A DNA stretch of 33,418 nt from Halorhodospira abdelmalekii (GCF_016583625.1 NZ_NRRN01000035.1:1-33418), one strand, 5' to 3'. Positions 24,617 to 32,845 are shown, numbered from the stretch's first letter. Translations and numbers: made by a program. Notes: generated by a model from the letters alone, not told the origin.

Positions 24617-26041
24617 GGGTGAGGGCGACGGCGGCGCGGCGGCGCTTTCGTCGCCGTCGAACCACGCCAGCCGCTCTTGCAGCACCACCGTCGGTCCGAC
24701 GATGATCAGTGCCGGGCTCTCCAGCTCGGTACTCGCTACCTCCCCCGGCAGTTCGCGCAAGGTGCTGACCACCACTCGCTGCTCCGCTGTGGTGGCGCGG
24801 GAGACAACGGCCGCTGGGTGGTTGGCCGGCAGGCCGAGGCCGCGCAGCTGATCACAGACCGTGCCGAGATTCTTCAGCCCCATGTAGATGACCAGCGTCT
24901 CGGTGGCGTGGAAGGGCGCCCAGGCGTCGAGCTGAACGCGCCCATCGTGGCGATGGCCGGTCAAAAAGCGACAACTCTGCGCGTAGTCACGGTGGGTTAG
25001 CGGGATTCCGGCGAAGCTCGCCGCCCCCTGAGCGGCGCTCACTCCGGGGACGATCTGGAAGGGGATGCCGCGCTCGATCAGCCCCTCAATCTCTTCGCCG
25101 CCGCGCCCGAAGATCAGCGGATCACCCCCTTTCAGCCGCAACACCCGCTTACCGGCCTGCGCGAGTTCAATGAGCTTGGCGTTGATCTGCTCCTGGGGCA
25201 GCGTGTGCTTGCCGCAGCGTTTGCCGACAGCAATGCGCTCAGCATCTTTGCGGACTAAGTGGAGCAGTTCGGTGGCGCCAAGGTGGTCGTAGAGGACGAC
25301 ATCGGCGAGCTGCATCAGCCGCAGCGCGCGGAAGGTCAGAAGATCAGGGTTGCCGGGGCCAGCGCCGACTAAAAATACCTCGCCGCGCGGGTTCGGTGCC
25401 GAGCGTGCCTGCTCCAGCAGACGAACGATCTCGGCCTCGCCCTCCTGTTCGCGCCCGGCAAGCACCGCCTCGGCGGCCGGACCGGAGAAGACCTGCTCCC
25501 AGAATCGCAGCCGGTGCTTAGGGTCGGGGAGGGCACTGCGCACCTGTTGGCGCAGCCGTCCGGCGAGGCTCGCAAGTCGGCTGTAAGCGGTCGGCAACAA
25601 GGTCTCGATTTGAGCGCGCACCTGCCGCGCCAAAACCGGGGCGGCCCCGCCGCTGGTGATGGCGACCTGCAGCGGTGAGCGGTCGATCAGTGCCGGGCTG
25701 ATGTAGCTGCAGAGTGCCGGCTGATCGACGACGTTGACCGGGATGCCTCGTCGACAGCACGCCTCGTGCACCGCCTGGTTGATGGCGGCATCGTCGCTGG
25801 TCGAGAGGACTAGGGCTGCGCCCTGTTCGTGACCGGGGCGATAGCGCTCTGCCCGGTGGTGTGCCCAGCCTGGATAGCGCTCTAGTAGATCTTGGCAAGC
25901 GGCGTTGAGCTGCGGAGCGACTAGAGTGACAAAGGCGCCGGCGCGCAGCAGGTCCTCGGCCTTTTGTGCCGCGCTGCGATCACCGCCGATCACCAGGCAG
26001 CGACGACCGTGAAGCTTGAGAAAGATCGGGTAGTGTTGCAT
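24560..26041 (-). CDS. cysG: CysG, siroheme synthase (SirC + SUMT fusion)
   Basis: I choose the ATG at 26041 (MQHYPIFLKLHGRRC), which aligns with the usual CysG start, although an ATG 30 bp upstream is also possible and neither has a strong ribosome-binding site. The 493 residues comprise a precorrin-2 dehydrogenase/ferrochelatase half (1-215) and a uroporphyrinogen-III methyltransferase half (220-480). The second half shows VGAGPGNPDLLT (225-236), VGKRCG (272-277) and LKGGDPLIFGRGGEE (303-317). The nucleotide-binding loop reads GGDRSAAQK instead of the usual GGG-type loop. It would make siroheme for DsrAB. The last 28 residues form a low-complexity tail overlapping soeC. Confidence 0.95.
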   Translation of the reverse strand: MQHYPIFLKLHGRRCLVIGGDRSAAQKAEDLLRAGAFVTLVAPQLNAACQDLLERYPGWAHHRAERYRPGHEQGAALVLSTSDDAAINQAVHEACCRRGIPVNVVDQPALCSYISPALIDRSPLQVAITSGGAAPVLARQVRAQIETLLPTAYSRLASLAGRLRQQVRSALPDPKHRLRFWEQVFSGPAAEAVLAGREQEGEAEIVRLLEQARSAPNPRGEVFLVGAGPGNPDLLTFRALRLMQLADVVLYDHLGATELLHLVRKDAERIAVGKRCGKHTLPQEQINAKLIELAQAGKRVLRLKGGDPLIFGRGGEEIEGLIERGIPFQIVPGVSAAQGAASFAGIPLTHRDYAQSCRFLTGHRHDGRVQLDAWAPFHATETLVIYMGLKNLGTVCDQLRGLGLPANHPAAVVSRATTAEQRVVVSTLRELPGEVASTELESPALIIVGPTVVLQERLAWFDGDESAAAPPSPSPSVVESNGVTRLGKKEPAL

Positions 26042-26188
26042 GTGGGGGCCTGTGATTCGCTCGCGGGGCATAGCGCATTATCGGATCAACGCTGCAGCGG
26101 TACGATACCACTTTGGGAATAGGAGACCTTGAGGCAGACCTTGAGGCTGGCTTCATCGTCGAGAGGGACAGGGGAGAACCGGAGCACC

Positions 26189-26216
26189 CACCCACCCACT
26201 CACTCACTCACTCACT
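26189..26216. repeat. CACT/CACC tetranucleotide microsatellite at the end of the cysteine-rich gene
   Basis: CACT is repeated five times (26197-26216), preceded by CACC-type units. The stop codon of the 26204-26524 gene lies inside the tract, so slippage would alter only the last residues or extend the protein. Confidence 0.7.
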
Positions 26217-26524
26217 GCGCCGTTCCACGGCTCGGCCGCTTCGCCGTTCCACAGCGCAGGGGCCTTGAGCCACTTCTGGATGAACGACCAGGCGGCGTGG
26301 TGACCGTTATGGGGCAGGGCGCAGGCGCTGCAATCCTTACGGCGAACCCCGCGCCGGTCGACGATGACGCGATACGGTCCTGGACAGCGGTAGGCGTAGA
26401 GTGGGCAGTAGCAAAAGAGACAATTGAAGGGGCGGGTTACGCCGCTGTGACAGGGGAAGAAGGGGCAGCTCTCGTGGGTGAAGCCCTTGTACGCCTCTTC
26501 AGGCGGTAACTCGTGTGACGTCAC
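26204..26524 (-). CDS. Cysteine-rich small metal-binding domain protein
   Basis: The 106-residue protein contains eight cysteines: 20, 25, 35, 38, 40, 47, 65 and 68. They sit in the pattern CPFFPCH, NCLFCYCPLY, RCPGPY and DCSACALPH. This matches my recollection of the cysteine-rich small domain family (Pfam zf-like type), a probable metal-binding module often found near cobalamin genes. The start is GTG with a modest GAGG upstream. The C-terminal 20 residues are low-complexity and end within a tetranucleotide repeat. The role is unknown. A cobalamin riboswitch operon lies 1 kb away on the other strand. Confidence 0.75.
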   Translation of the reverse strand: MTSHELPPEEAYKGFTHESCPFFPCHSGVTRPFNCLFCYCPLYAYRCPGPYRVIVDRRGVRRKDCSACALPHNGHHAAWSFIQKWLKAPALWNGEAAEPWNGAVSE

Positions 26525-26570
26525 TACAGGAGACCTCGAGGGAATCTAATTATAGTTCATGCTATCAAGG

Positions 26571-26615
26571 GCTTGCGGGCTTGCGGGCTTGCGGGCTTGC
26601 GGGCTTGCGGGCTTG
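26571..26615. repeat. Tandem 8-bp repeat (GCTTGCGG), about 5.6 copies
   Basis: Five exact GCTTGCGG units are followed by a partial sixth (GCTTG). The array directly abuts the hairpin at 26620-26636. It is a variable-number repeat candidate in non-coding DNA. Confidence 0.85.
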
Positions 26616-26670
26616 GAAAAAGGGGTCTGTCCCCTTCTTCGCTCGCTCTGCGCACCCTCGCTGCGAGAGG

Positions 26671-26706
26671 AAAAAAACGCCCGGAGGACCGCAACCCCCC
26701 GGGCGT
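26671..26706 (-). terminator. Intrinsic terminator of zapG
   Basis: An 8-bp stem (ACGCCCGG at 26677-26684 with CCGGGCGT at 26699-26706) is followed on the minus strand by seven T residues (26677-26671). It lies about 125 bp past the zapG stop in the right direction and would separate zapG from the cysteine-rich gene. Confidence 0.75.
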
Positions 26707-26830
26707 CCGAGTAGCCACGCCAGAACCGCCTAAAACAGCCGGCGAGCACACCGCCATAAGGTGGAGGCTCACGGCCCGGCGTGTGCTGCTATGCGCGACT
26801 TAGCCAGTCAGCCAGCCGATCAGCCGATCG

Positions 26831-27205
26831 TTACCGACCACGCCGCGAAGAGTCGTTGCGGATTTCGCGGCGGCTGGAGATCTCACGCGGCAGCAGACGC
26901 TGATCGCCAAGCGACTTCACCAGGTCCTCGGTGCGTCGCGGTGCCAGGCGCTGGGTGCTCTTGGCCATGTGCTCGTAGAGCTTGCGGTAGGCCTTGGTGA
27001 CCTCACCCATGATCTGGGCGGTCTGCTCGAAGTGGCTGTCGACCTCACGACGCACCGCTTCGGCCTCGTCCCGCTTCTGCTTGGCAATGCGGTCGGCATC
27101 ACGGACATCTTGTGCATTCGGACCCATGGAGCGACCGAACAACGCGCCAGCGGCGCCGCCAACGGCCAGGCCGACGGCGATGTACAGCAAAGGATCGTGG
27201 AGCAT
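26831..27205 (-). CDS. zapG: ZapG/YhcB-family cell-division and envelope protein (DUF1043)
   Basis: The 124-residue protein has one N-terminal membrane helix (about 5-24, LLYIAVGLAVGGAAGALFG), then a coiled coil. It contains the conserved YhcB block SHFEQTAQIMGEVTKAYRKLYEHMAKSTQRL at about 57-87. YhcB/ZapG is a proteobacterial inner-membrane protein linked to division and envelope synthesis. GGAGG stands before the ATG. The C-terminus is basic and probably disordered. A good promoter (27235-27264) and terminator suggest a single-gene unit. Confidence 0.92.
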   Translation of the reverse strand: MLHDPLLYIAVGLAVGGAAGALFGRSMGPNAQDVRDADRIAKQKRDEAEAVRREVDSHFEQTAQIMGEVTKAYRKLYEHMAKSTQRLAPRRTEDLVKSLGDQRLLPREISSRREIRNDSSRRGR

Positions 27206-27234
27206 AGCTTAACCTCCGTTTGGTTGACCCAGAC

Positions 27235-27264
27235 ATTCTAGTAGGAACGACCCCGTTGTACCAA
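27235..27264 (-). promoter_or_regulatory. Probable sigma-70 promoter of zapG
   Basis: On the minus strand, TTGGTA (27264-27259) and TAGAAT (27240-27235) stand 18 nt apart, 30 bp before the ATG. The -10 matches consensus at five of six positions. Confidence 0.5.
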
Positions 27265-27448
27265 CCGTTGCCGTGCAATGGGGCCAGGTGCGCGCTTTGA
27301 CCGCAATATTGGCAGTGCTCGGTACCGGTGTGAGCAGTCGCTGCCGGCTGCGGTTGCCATCTGTGCCGCCGATCATCGGTTTTGCTGTTGCTCCCGCTAT
27401 TGGTTCTGCCACTAATACTGTCTCGAATGCTGCCCCCGTGCATGGTAT

Positions 27449-27477
27449 TTGACGCCGCCCTCGCAGCGCACTAAAGT
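27449..27477 (+). promoter_or_regulatory. Promoter of the cobalamin-riboswitch operon
   Basis: TTGACG (27449-27454) and TAAAGT (27472-27477) are separated by exactly 17 nt. The predicted transcript would begin near 27484, only a few bases before the riboswitch closing helix. That makes the call stronger than either box alone. Confidence 0.7.
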
Positions 27478-27486
27478 TTCCGCCCA

Positions 27487-27813
27487 TGTCACAGGTGACT
27501 GCTGGCGACACGCCACATCGCGCAACGCCGCGATGGGCGCCGGCAGTCGAACGGGAAGACCGGTACAGCCGCAGAGCGCGGTGAGTCCGGCGCTGCCCCC
27601 GCAACGGTAGGTGGGATGGCTAGCGGATCCGTGAGTGCCACTGTGGGTTGTGGTCATCGCTGCGTCGGTTCTCGGTTGAGTCTTGATCGGGTTCCGGTGG
27701 TGCGACGGCTCTGCTCATGGGAAGGTCGATCCGCTCGGAGTCTGTATCTGGCTGCAGCAGTGATGGCTGTGCCGGCGCAGGCGCCCCACGAGCCCGGAGA
27801 CCGACCTGTGACG
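27487..27813 (+). ncRNA. Cobalamin (B12) riboswitch
   Basis: The conserved core is unmistakable: CGGGAAGACCGGT, then GGTGAGTCCGGCGCTGCCCCCGC and CAACGGTA near 27550-27610. A GCCACTG element (about 27638) and GGGAAGG (about 27719) follow, and the terminal AGCCCGGAGACCGACC box lies at about 27791-27806. GTCACAGGT (27488-27496) pairs perfectly with ACCTGTGAC (27804-27812) as the P1 helix. The 327-nt span is longer than usual, with the extra length in the peripheral part between the CCACTG element and the final box. It controls the lipoprotein, receptor and ATPase genes that follow. Confidence 0.92.
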
Positions 27814-28188
27814 ACCAAGGTGCCGCGGGGTGTGGCGAGCCGGGTTGAGTCGGATCGTTGCGGTTGTCGATCGATGTCGATGTCGATGGCCGGGCGGCGG
27901 AGCGGTGTGTACAGCGACCCGCAGAAGGGTGTCGGCAAATGGCCGAGGCCTGTAGCTGTCGCCCGTGAGCGATAAGCTGCCAGGCTCCCTTGCTGGAGTG
28001 GTGCTGATGGGTCGACCGTGGTGTGCGCGGTGCGGCTAAGCTGCACATCGCCTCGTGACCGCTTCCAGGTTGACCGTCTCCCTCCCGTTGCTGCTCTTCC
28101 CTATCCTCCCCGCGGTGTAGAGAGAGCCCGTATCGCCGGTGCATCTGCCCGGTCTGTACGTGCGTGAGCGAGAGGAGCGCGAAGTACG
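27814..28188 (+). other. Long leader between riboswitch and first gene
   Basis: These 375 nt contain no supported ORF on either strand. It must hold the expression platform, but I do not see an obvious stem followed by a T-run, so control may act further downstream or at translation. The final part provides AGAGGAG before the ATG at 28189. The 243 bp before the promoter (27206-27448) likewise hold no gene beyond the zapG promoter. Confidence 0.5.
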
Positions 28189-29721
28189 ATGTCCAACCAT
28201 CCACACCATCTAGCGAGCCGCCTGGCGAGTTCCCCCGATTCCGGTTCCGATCCCCGATCCGCTGGTGCTGGCACTGCCGCTGGCACTGCCGCTGCCGCTG
28301 GCGTGCCGCTGCACGCTGCCCACCGCGGAGTCCGCGTCTTTGCCTTGGCTGCAGTGGTGGCCTTAGTGCTCCCCGGCCTCAGTGGCTGTCTCTCCTCATC
28401 GAGCAGCGACGATCCGGCCCCTGAGTTCGATCCGGAACTTCCGGGGGAGACCGGTGATCCCGGTTCGGGGGAGACCGGCGTTCCGGTGCTTCCGGGTGAG
28501 ACAGGCGGTCTGCCTCTCGATCTCCGTAACCCGTGGTCGCTCGATGTCGATGAGGCGCAGTCACAGATCTTGGTCGCCGGTACCGGTGATCTTATGGATC
28601 CGGACGATGCCAGCGGCGGGGTGCAGGCGATCCGCTGGACGGGCAGCGGCGCGGAGATCGAGTTTCACAGTGAACTGCTGATCGACGATAGCGTCGGCAC
28701 GGCGCACGGCAAAAGCCAGCACGCCCTCTTTGTCGGGCCGGAGCGCGCCTATCTCCTCGGCTACCACGACTGGCAGGACAACTCGCTCTACGCCTTCGAC
28801 ACCACCACCGGTGAGTTCGAACGGGATGCTGACGACGGCGCGCTGACCGCGATTGCCGGGCTCGATCGAAAGAACATCGCAACGATCGCCCGCTCCCCCG
28901 AGGGGGACGTCTGGGTCGCGCTTGCCGATCCTGCCAACCCACGCATCAAGGTGATCGATCCGGACGATGACGATCGCATCGTGGCGACCATCGACGACTT
29001 CGAACTGAGCCCGAACGCCATCGCCTTCAGCGCCAATAAGGCGATTGTCGCTGTCGTAGCGCCCGATTTTTCGAGTGCTGCCCACAGCGTGATCGACCGT
29101 CAAACGTATCAGTTAGAGGATAAGGGGCTCGACCCCGACGGCTCCGATCTGACAGTGCGTGCGACCCCGGGTAGCGAGCACTTCTTCCGCCTCGCCCGCT
29201 CCCAGATGGAGTACGTCGCTCGCTACCGCGAGCAGCAACCGGAGAGTCGAGAGTGGCGAAAGGGGCTGCCCGACGGGCGTGATACCGAGAGCGGTGACCC
29301 GAATCCACAAGACCTGATCTTTGTCGATGCCGAGCGGGCCTACCTGCTGCTGCTCAACGAAGACAGACAGTGGCGGGTCGATCCAAGTGCAGTCAGTGCA
29401 GGAAACTTCCTGCTCGATAACGCGGCGCTCGATCTCAGCGGCTATCGCATCAGCGATCAACCGGCACGCGCCCACGCCGGTCTCTACATTGAGGCGCTCG
29501 ATCTCGTCTTCGTCTCGATGCAGCGCTGGTCGCAAGATGGAATGACGATGAACTACGGCGATGCCTATATCGCCGCCTTTGACGTCTCGAAGCCCGGTGC
29601 CGAGCAGGAGGTTATGCTCAGGCGTGCCAACGCCAACGCCAACGCCAACACCAACGCCGGTGCCGGTTCCAGCGCTGCTGCTGCGGCGGTCGAGGGTGGC
29701 GGTGTCGGCGTCGTCGAGTAG
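28189..29721 (+). CDS. Beta-propeller-like lipoprotein, candidate BtuG-type B12 surface protein
   Basis: The 510-residue protein has a lipobox LSGC with Cys67, after a hydrophobic stretch (51-63) and an unusually long 48-residue N-terminal extension. The ATG at 28189 has a good AGAGGAG. A GTG at codon 39 would give a normal-length signal peptide but has no ribosome-binding site. After a Ser/Asp/Pro/Gly linker (68-110), residues about 112-480 show YncE-like repeats of beta strands (PWSLDVDEAQSQILVAGTG, RAYLLGYHDWQDNSLYAFD, SPEGDVWVALADPANPRIKVID). It is the first gene after the B12 riboswitch and ends 3 bp before the receptor. Bacteroides BtuG is a B12-binding propeller lipoprotein paired with BtuB, and an analogous role here is inference. 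The C-terminus is Ala/Asn-rich. Confidence 0.8.
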   Translation: MSNHPHHLASRLASSPDSGSDPRSAGAGTAAGTAAAAGVPLHAAHRGVRVFALAAVVALVLPGLSGCLSSSSSDDPAPEFDPELPGETGDPGSGETGVPVLPGETGGLPLDLRNPWSLDVDEAQSQILVAGTGDLMDPDDASGGVQAIRWTGSGAEIEFHSELLIDDSVGTAHGKSQHALFVGPERAYLLGYHDWQDNSLYAFDTTTGEFERDADDGALTAIAGLDRKNIATIARSPEGDVWVALADPANPRIKVIDPDDDDRIVATIDDFELSPNAIAFSANKAIVAVVAPDFSSAAHSVIDRQTYQLEDKGLDPDGSDLTVRATPGSEHFFRLARSQMEYVARYREQQPESREWRKGLPDGRDTESGDPNPQDLIFVDAERAYLLLLNEDRQWRVDPSAVSAGNFLLDNAALDLSGYRISDQPARAHAGLYIEALDLVFVSMQRWSQDGMTMNYGDAYIAAFDVSKPGAEQEVMLRRANANANANTNAGAGSSAAAAAVEGGGVGVVE

Positions 29722-29724
29722 ACA

Positions 29725-31854
29725 GTGGTCGCGCTTGTGATCCGCGCGGCGTCCGCACGGCGCCGCGCACGTCTACGCCTTCACCTTCTGCTCAGCGGCC
29801 TTCTGCTCAGCGGCCCTCTGCTGTTCGATGCCGCCGCGGCCGCCGCGGCCGCCGACGCCACCGACGCGCACGCCACCGAGCAGCAGCTTGCCCCGATTGT
29901 CGTCGAGTCGAGCGTGCTCGCCCCCGCACACCGTCTCGGTGATGTCGTCGGCAGCGAGCACACCGGGGCCAGTGCCCACTACCAGGGGCGTGCGCTCGGC
30001 GGCGGTGCCCGTTCGGTCGGCGAGGTGCTCGCGCAAGGGGTCGGCACGGAGGTGCGCACCATCGGCGCCCCGGGTAGTTTCAGCAGCGTAAGCCTGCGAG
30101 GCGCCGATGCCGAGCAGGTGGCGGTCTACCTCGACGGTCTCCTGCTCAACGAGGCCAGCGGCGGCGGAGTGAACCTCGCCGAGCTCGAGCTGGCGCAAGT
30201 GGCAGCGATCGATCTCTATCGCGGGATCACCCCGATTCAGCTCGGTCACGGCCTGCCCGGTGGGGCCGTCAACATCCGCCTGCCACGCCCCGGCGAGGGC
30301 GAGGCGTGGCGCCTTGGTCTCGAACACGGCGCCTTTGGCCACTGGGCCGGTTCGGCGCTCGGACAGTACGCGAGCGCGCCGTGGCGAGTGCTGGGAGCGG
30401 CAAGTTGGCGGCAGGCCGATAACGACTTTCCGCTGCGCAACGAGGACGGCGGCGGGCGGCGCCACAACGCCGACTTTACCCAGGGCTCGGGGCTGCTCCA
30501 CCTGGAGCGAGCGCTGGCCAGAGAGCGGAGCATCGACGGTTTTTTGCGCTACTTCACGAAGGAACAGGGGCTGCCGCGCTGGGATAACGCCGCGAGCGCG
30601 GCGACGCGCTTAGAGAGCGAGATCGTGCAGGGGCGGGTGCGCTGGCAGGATGCCGATCTCAGCGCTACGCTCGCTATGGATAGCGCAGCGCTGTGGGGGC
30701 TGAGTCTTGAGGCGTACGCTGGGCATAAGGACGAGACCTACGACGATCGCGGCGCCGATGTCGGACTCGGTGCGCAGCATCAACGCTACCGCACCGGCAG
30801 TGCTGGTCTCGGTAGCTACTTGGAGCGGGTCGATGAACGCGGCACCTTGGCGCTACGCAGCGAGGTGCGCGCCGAGCGCTATCTCGGTGAGGATTTGCAG
30901 GGCCGTGCTGAGGACTCCGATGCTGAGCGCTACGTGCTCGATCTCGGCCTCGGCAGTAACACCTACTGGTTCGCCGATGAGTCGCTTCTAGTCGCCGTAG
31001 CACTGCGTCATCGAGCGCTGCGCGATGCGGGCGACGTGCGCGATACGGGGGTGGGATCGCAATTTAAGCGGCGCGAAGTCAGCGACCAGTGGACGAACCC
31101 GGCGCTCGGCGTGCAGTGGCGCCTCAGTGAGCAGGTACGGGTGCGCGCCAATATCGGCCGCTACGTGCGCGCCCCCAACCTCGATGAGCTCTTTGGCGAT
31201 CGCGGCTTCGTTCGTGGCAATCCCGATTTGGCCGCCGAGGTCGGGCTGAATCGCGATCTCGGCCTCGAGTGGGTCGAGTCGCGGGAGCGCGACTGGTTAT
31301 CGGAGTGGCGTGCCGATATCAGTTATTTTGATAATCAGGTCAGTGACATGATCGTGCGGACCTTCGATTCGCGCGGGGTCGGGCGAGCGGAGAACGTGGC
31401 CGAGGCGCGCTTGAGTGGGCTCGAGACCGAAGTCAGCCTACTGCTCATCCCGTCACTGCGGCTCGATCTGCACGCCACCTTGCAGGAGACCGAGCACCGC
31501 TCTGCTATGGTCGCCTTCGATGGCAATCAGCTGCCGCGGCGAGCGCGGCGCCACTACGGCGGGCAGTTGATCTATCAGCAAGCGCGGTGGGATGTCGGGT
31601 ACGCTGTGACCATCGAAGAGGATTTCTACTTCGATACCGCCAACCGGTTGCCGGCCGAGGACCGCACCCGCCACGATCTGTCGCTGACGAGCCGCTGGGG
31701 TGATAACGGCGGCGCGGGGAGGCGCGGCGGTGAGTGGAGTGTCGAGACGAGCGTGCGCAACCTGACCGATGAGCGTTACGAAGATTTTCGTGGTCATCCA
31801 CGTCCGGGGCGCTCTTGGCACTTGGGCGTCAGTTATGGAGCGGCGCAGCAGTGA
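29725..31854 (+). CDS. btuB: TonB-dependent outer-membrane receptor, BtuB-like
   Basis: The 709-residue protein starts at GTG, 3 bp after the previous stop, suggesting translational coupling. A signal peptide with a duplicated LLLSG unit is followed by an Ala-rich cut region. A TonB-box-like APIVVES lies at about 56-62. The plug domain is at about 75-190 (SVSLRGADAEQVAVYLDGLLLNEA; GGAVNIRL) and the 22-strand barrel follows, with the signature NLTDERYEDFRGHPRPGRSWHLGVSY near the end. The barrel ends in GAAQQ rather than an aromatic residue. BtuB imports cobalamin with TonB. The substrate call relies on the upstream riboswitch because receptor families are hard to separate by sequence alone. 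Confidence 0.85.
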   Translation: MVALVIRAASARRRARLRLHLLLSGLLLSGPLLFDAAAAAAAADATDAHATEQQLAPIVVESSVLAPAHRLGDVVGSEHTGASAHYQGRALGGGARSVGEVLAQGVGTEVRTIGAPGSFSSVSLRGADAEQVAVYLDGLLLNEASGGGVNLAELELAQVAAIDLYRGITPIQLGHGLPGGAVNIRLPRPGEGEAWRLGLEHGAFGHWAGSALGQYASAPWRVLGAASWRQADNDFPLRNEDGGGRRHNADFTQGSGLLHLERALARERSIDGFLRYFTKEQGLPRWDNAASAATRLESEIVQGRVRWQDADLSATLAMDSAALWGLSLEAYAGHKDETYDDRGADVGLGAQHQRYRTGSAGLGSYLERVDERGTLALRSEVRAERYLGEDLQGRAEDSDAERYVLDLGLGSNTYWFADESLLVAVALRHRALRDAGDVRDTGVGSQFKRREVSDQWTNPALGVQWRLSEQVRVRANIGRYVRAPNLDELFGDRGFVRGNPDLAAEVGLNRDLGLEWVESRERDWLSEWRADISYFDNQVSDMIVRTFDSRGVGRAENVAEARLSGLETEVSLLLIPSLRLDLHATLQETEHRSAMVAFDGNQLPRRARRHYGGQLIYQQARWDVGYAVTIEEDFYFDTANRLPAEDRTRHDLSLTSRWGDNGGAGRRGGEWSVETSVRNLTDERYEDFRGHPRPGRSWHLGVSYGAAQQ

Positions 31855-31872
31855 ACGTGGCGATCTGCAGCG

Positions 31873-32802
31873 ATGCTGAACCGAACCGGTAGAGGCGATC
31901 AGCCGTGGGGGGTGACGCCGACCTGTCAGCGGGGCAGCGATGCCGCGCCGGCGGGTGGTGTCGATGCGCCTAGTGGCGGTGACCGGACGGCGATACGGCT
32001 CACGCTCGACGATCTGATCATCGATATCCCCGAGCGGGCTGCCGGTCAGCCGTTGCGCTTGAGCATCGAGCCGGGGGAGATCTGGGGGGTGCTGGGGCCG
32101 AACGGCGCCGGTAAGACGACCCTGCTGCACACCCTCGCCGGACTGCGGCGGCCGCGTGCCGGGCAGGTGCGGCTGGCCGAGGTCGAGCTGTCGCGCTGGC
32201 GTCGGCGGCTGCTGGCGCAGCGCCTCGGAGTGGTCTTTCAAGAGCGCCACGACGATTTTCCGGCCACGGTGCTGGAGAGCGCCTTGATCGGCCGCCACCC
32301 CTATCTCTCACCCTGGCACCTAGAGCGCGGTGAGGACGTGGCGATTGCCCGCCGTGCCTTAGCGCGGATGGAACTCGGCGAGTTAGAGCAGCGCTTAGTC
32401 AGTACCCTCTCCGGCGGTGAGCGACAGCGTCTTATGGTGGCGACGACGCTGACCCAAGGGCCGCGCATCTGGTTGGTCGATGAGCCGACCAACCACCTCG
32501 ATCTGCGCCACCAGGTCGCGGTCATGGAACTGCTCACCGAACAGGCCGCCGCCGGTTGCGGGGTGCTCGCCTGCCTGCACGATATCAACCTGGCAGCGCG
32601 CTGGTGCCACCGGGTGCTGCTGCTCTATCCCGACGGCGAAGCGTGCTGGGGGCCGGCCGCGACGATGCTCGAGCCGAGCGCCCTGGAGCGGCTCTATGGA
32701 CAGCCGCTGGCCATCGGCTCTGTCGACGGGCGTGCCGTCTTCGTGCCGCGGGCGTCGGGCGTGGGGGCTGAGGCGGATGGAGGCGGGCAATCATTGCTAT
32801 AA
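31873..32802 (+). CDS. ABC transporter ATP-binding protein, BtuD/FecE type
   Basis: The 309-residue ATPase shows Walker A GPNGAGKTT (75-83), Q-loop Gln123, signature LSGGERQR (179-186), Walker B IWLVDEPTNHLD (199-210) and H-loop His236. It belongs to the class that energises cobalamin, heme and siderophore importers. It starts 18 bp after the receptor gene with a weak ribosome-binding site. The first 38 residues are low-complexity, so a start further in is possible. No permease (BtuC) or periplasmic binding protein (BtuF) follows, which is unusual for the family. The stop codon overlaps a promoter for the next gene. Confidence 0.9.
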   Translation: MLNRTGRGDQPWGVTPTCQRGSDAAPAGGVDAPSGGDRTAIRLTLDDLIIDIPERAAGQPLRLSIEPGEIWGVLGPNGAGKTTLLHTLAGLRRPRAGQVRLAEVELSRWRRRLLAQRLGVVFQERHDDFPATVLESALIGRHPYLSPWHLERGEDVAIARRALARMELGELEQRLVSTLSGGERQRLMVATTLTQGPRIWLVDEPTNHLDLRHQVAVMELLTEQAAAGCGVLACLHDINLAARWCHRVLLLYPDGEACWGPAATMLEPSALERLYGQPLAIGSVDGRAVFVPRASGVGAEADGGGQSLL

Positions 32803-32803
32803 T
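32796..32803 (+). promoter_or_regulatory. Extended -10 promoter of the coiled-coil gene
   Basis: TGCTATAAT (extended TGn plus a perfect TATAAT at 32798-32803) overlaps the TAA stop of the ATPase gene. No good -35 box is seen, as is common for extended -10 promoters. Transcription would start near 32810, about 36 nt before the gene. Confidence 0.55.
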
Positions 32804-32845
32804 GGGGGTCGTCGAACGGTAGCTGCAGGTTTTATGAGGTTACTT

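Larger units (their letters stand above)
26525..26830. other. 306-bp gap with repeats and a terminator, no gene
   Basis: This gap holds a tandem 8-mer array (26571-26615), a small AAGGGG/CCCCTT hairpin (26620-26636) and a strong minus-strand terminator (26671-26706). The rest, up to the end of zapG, shows no credible ORF. Confidence 0.6.

Noticed and set aside
27616-28204. ORFs on both strands across the riboswitch and its leader
   Set aside because: They overlap a structured RNA, have Arg/Ser/Pro-rich random-looking products and no conserved features.
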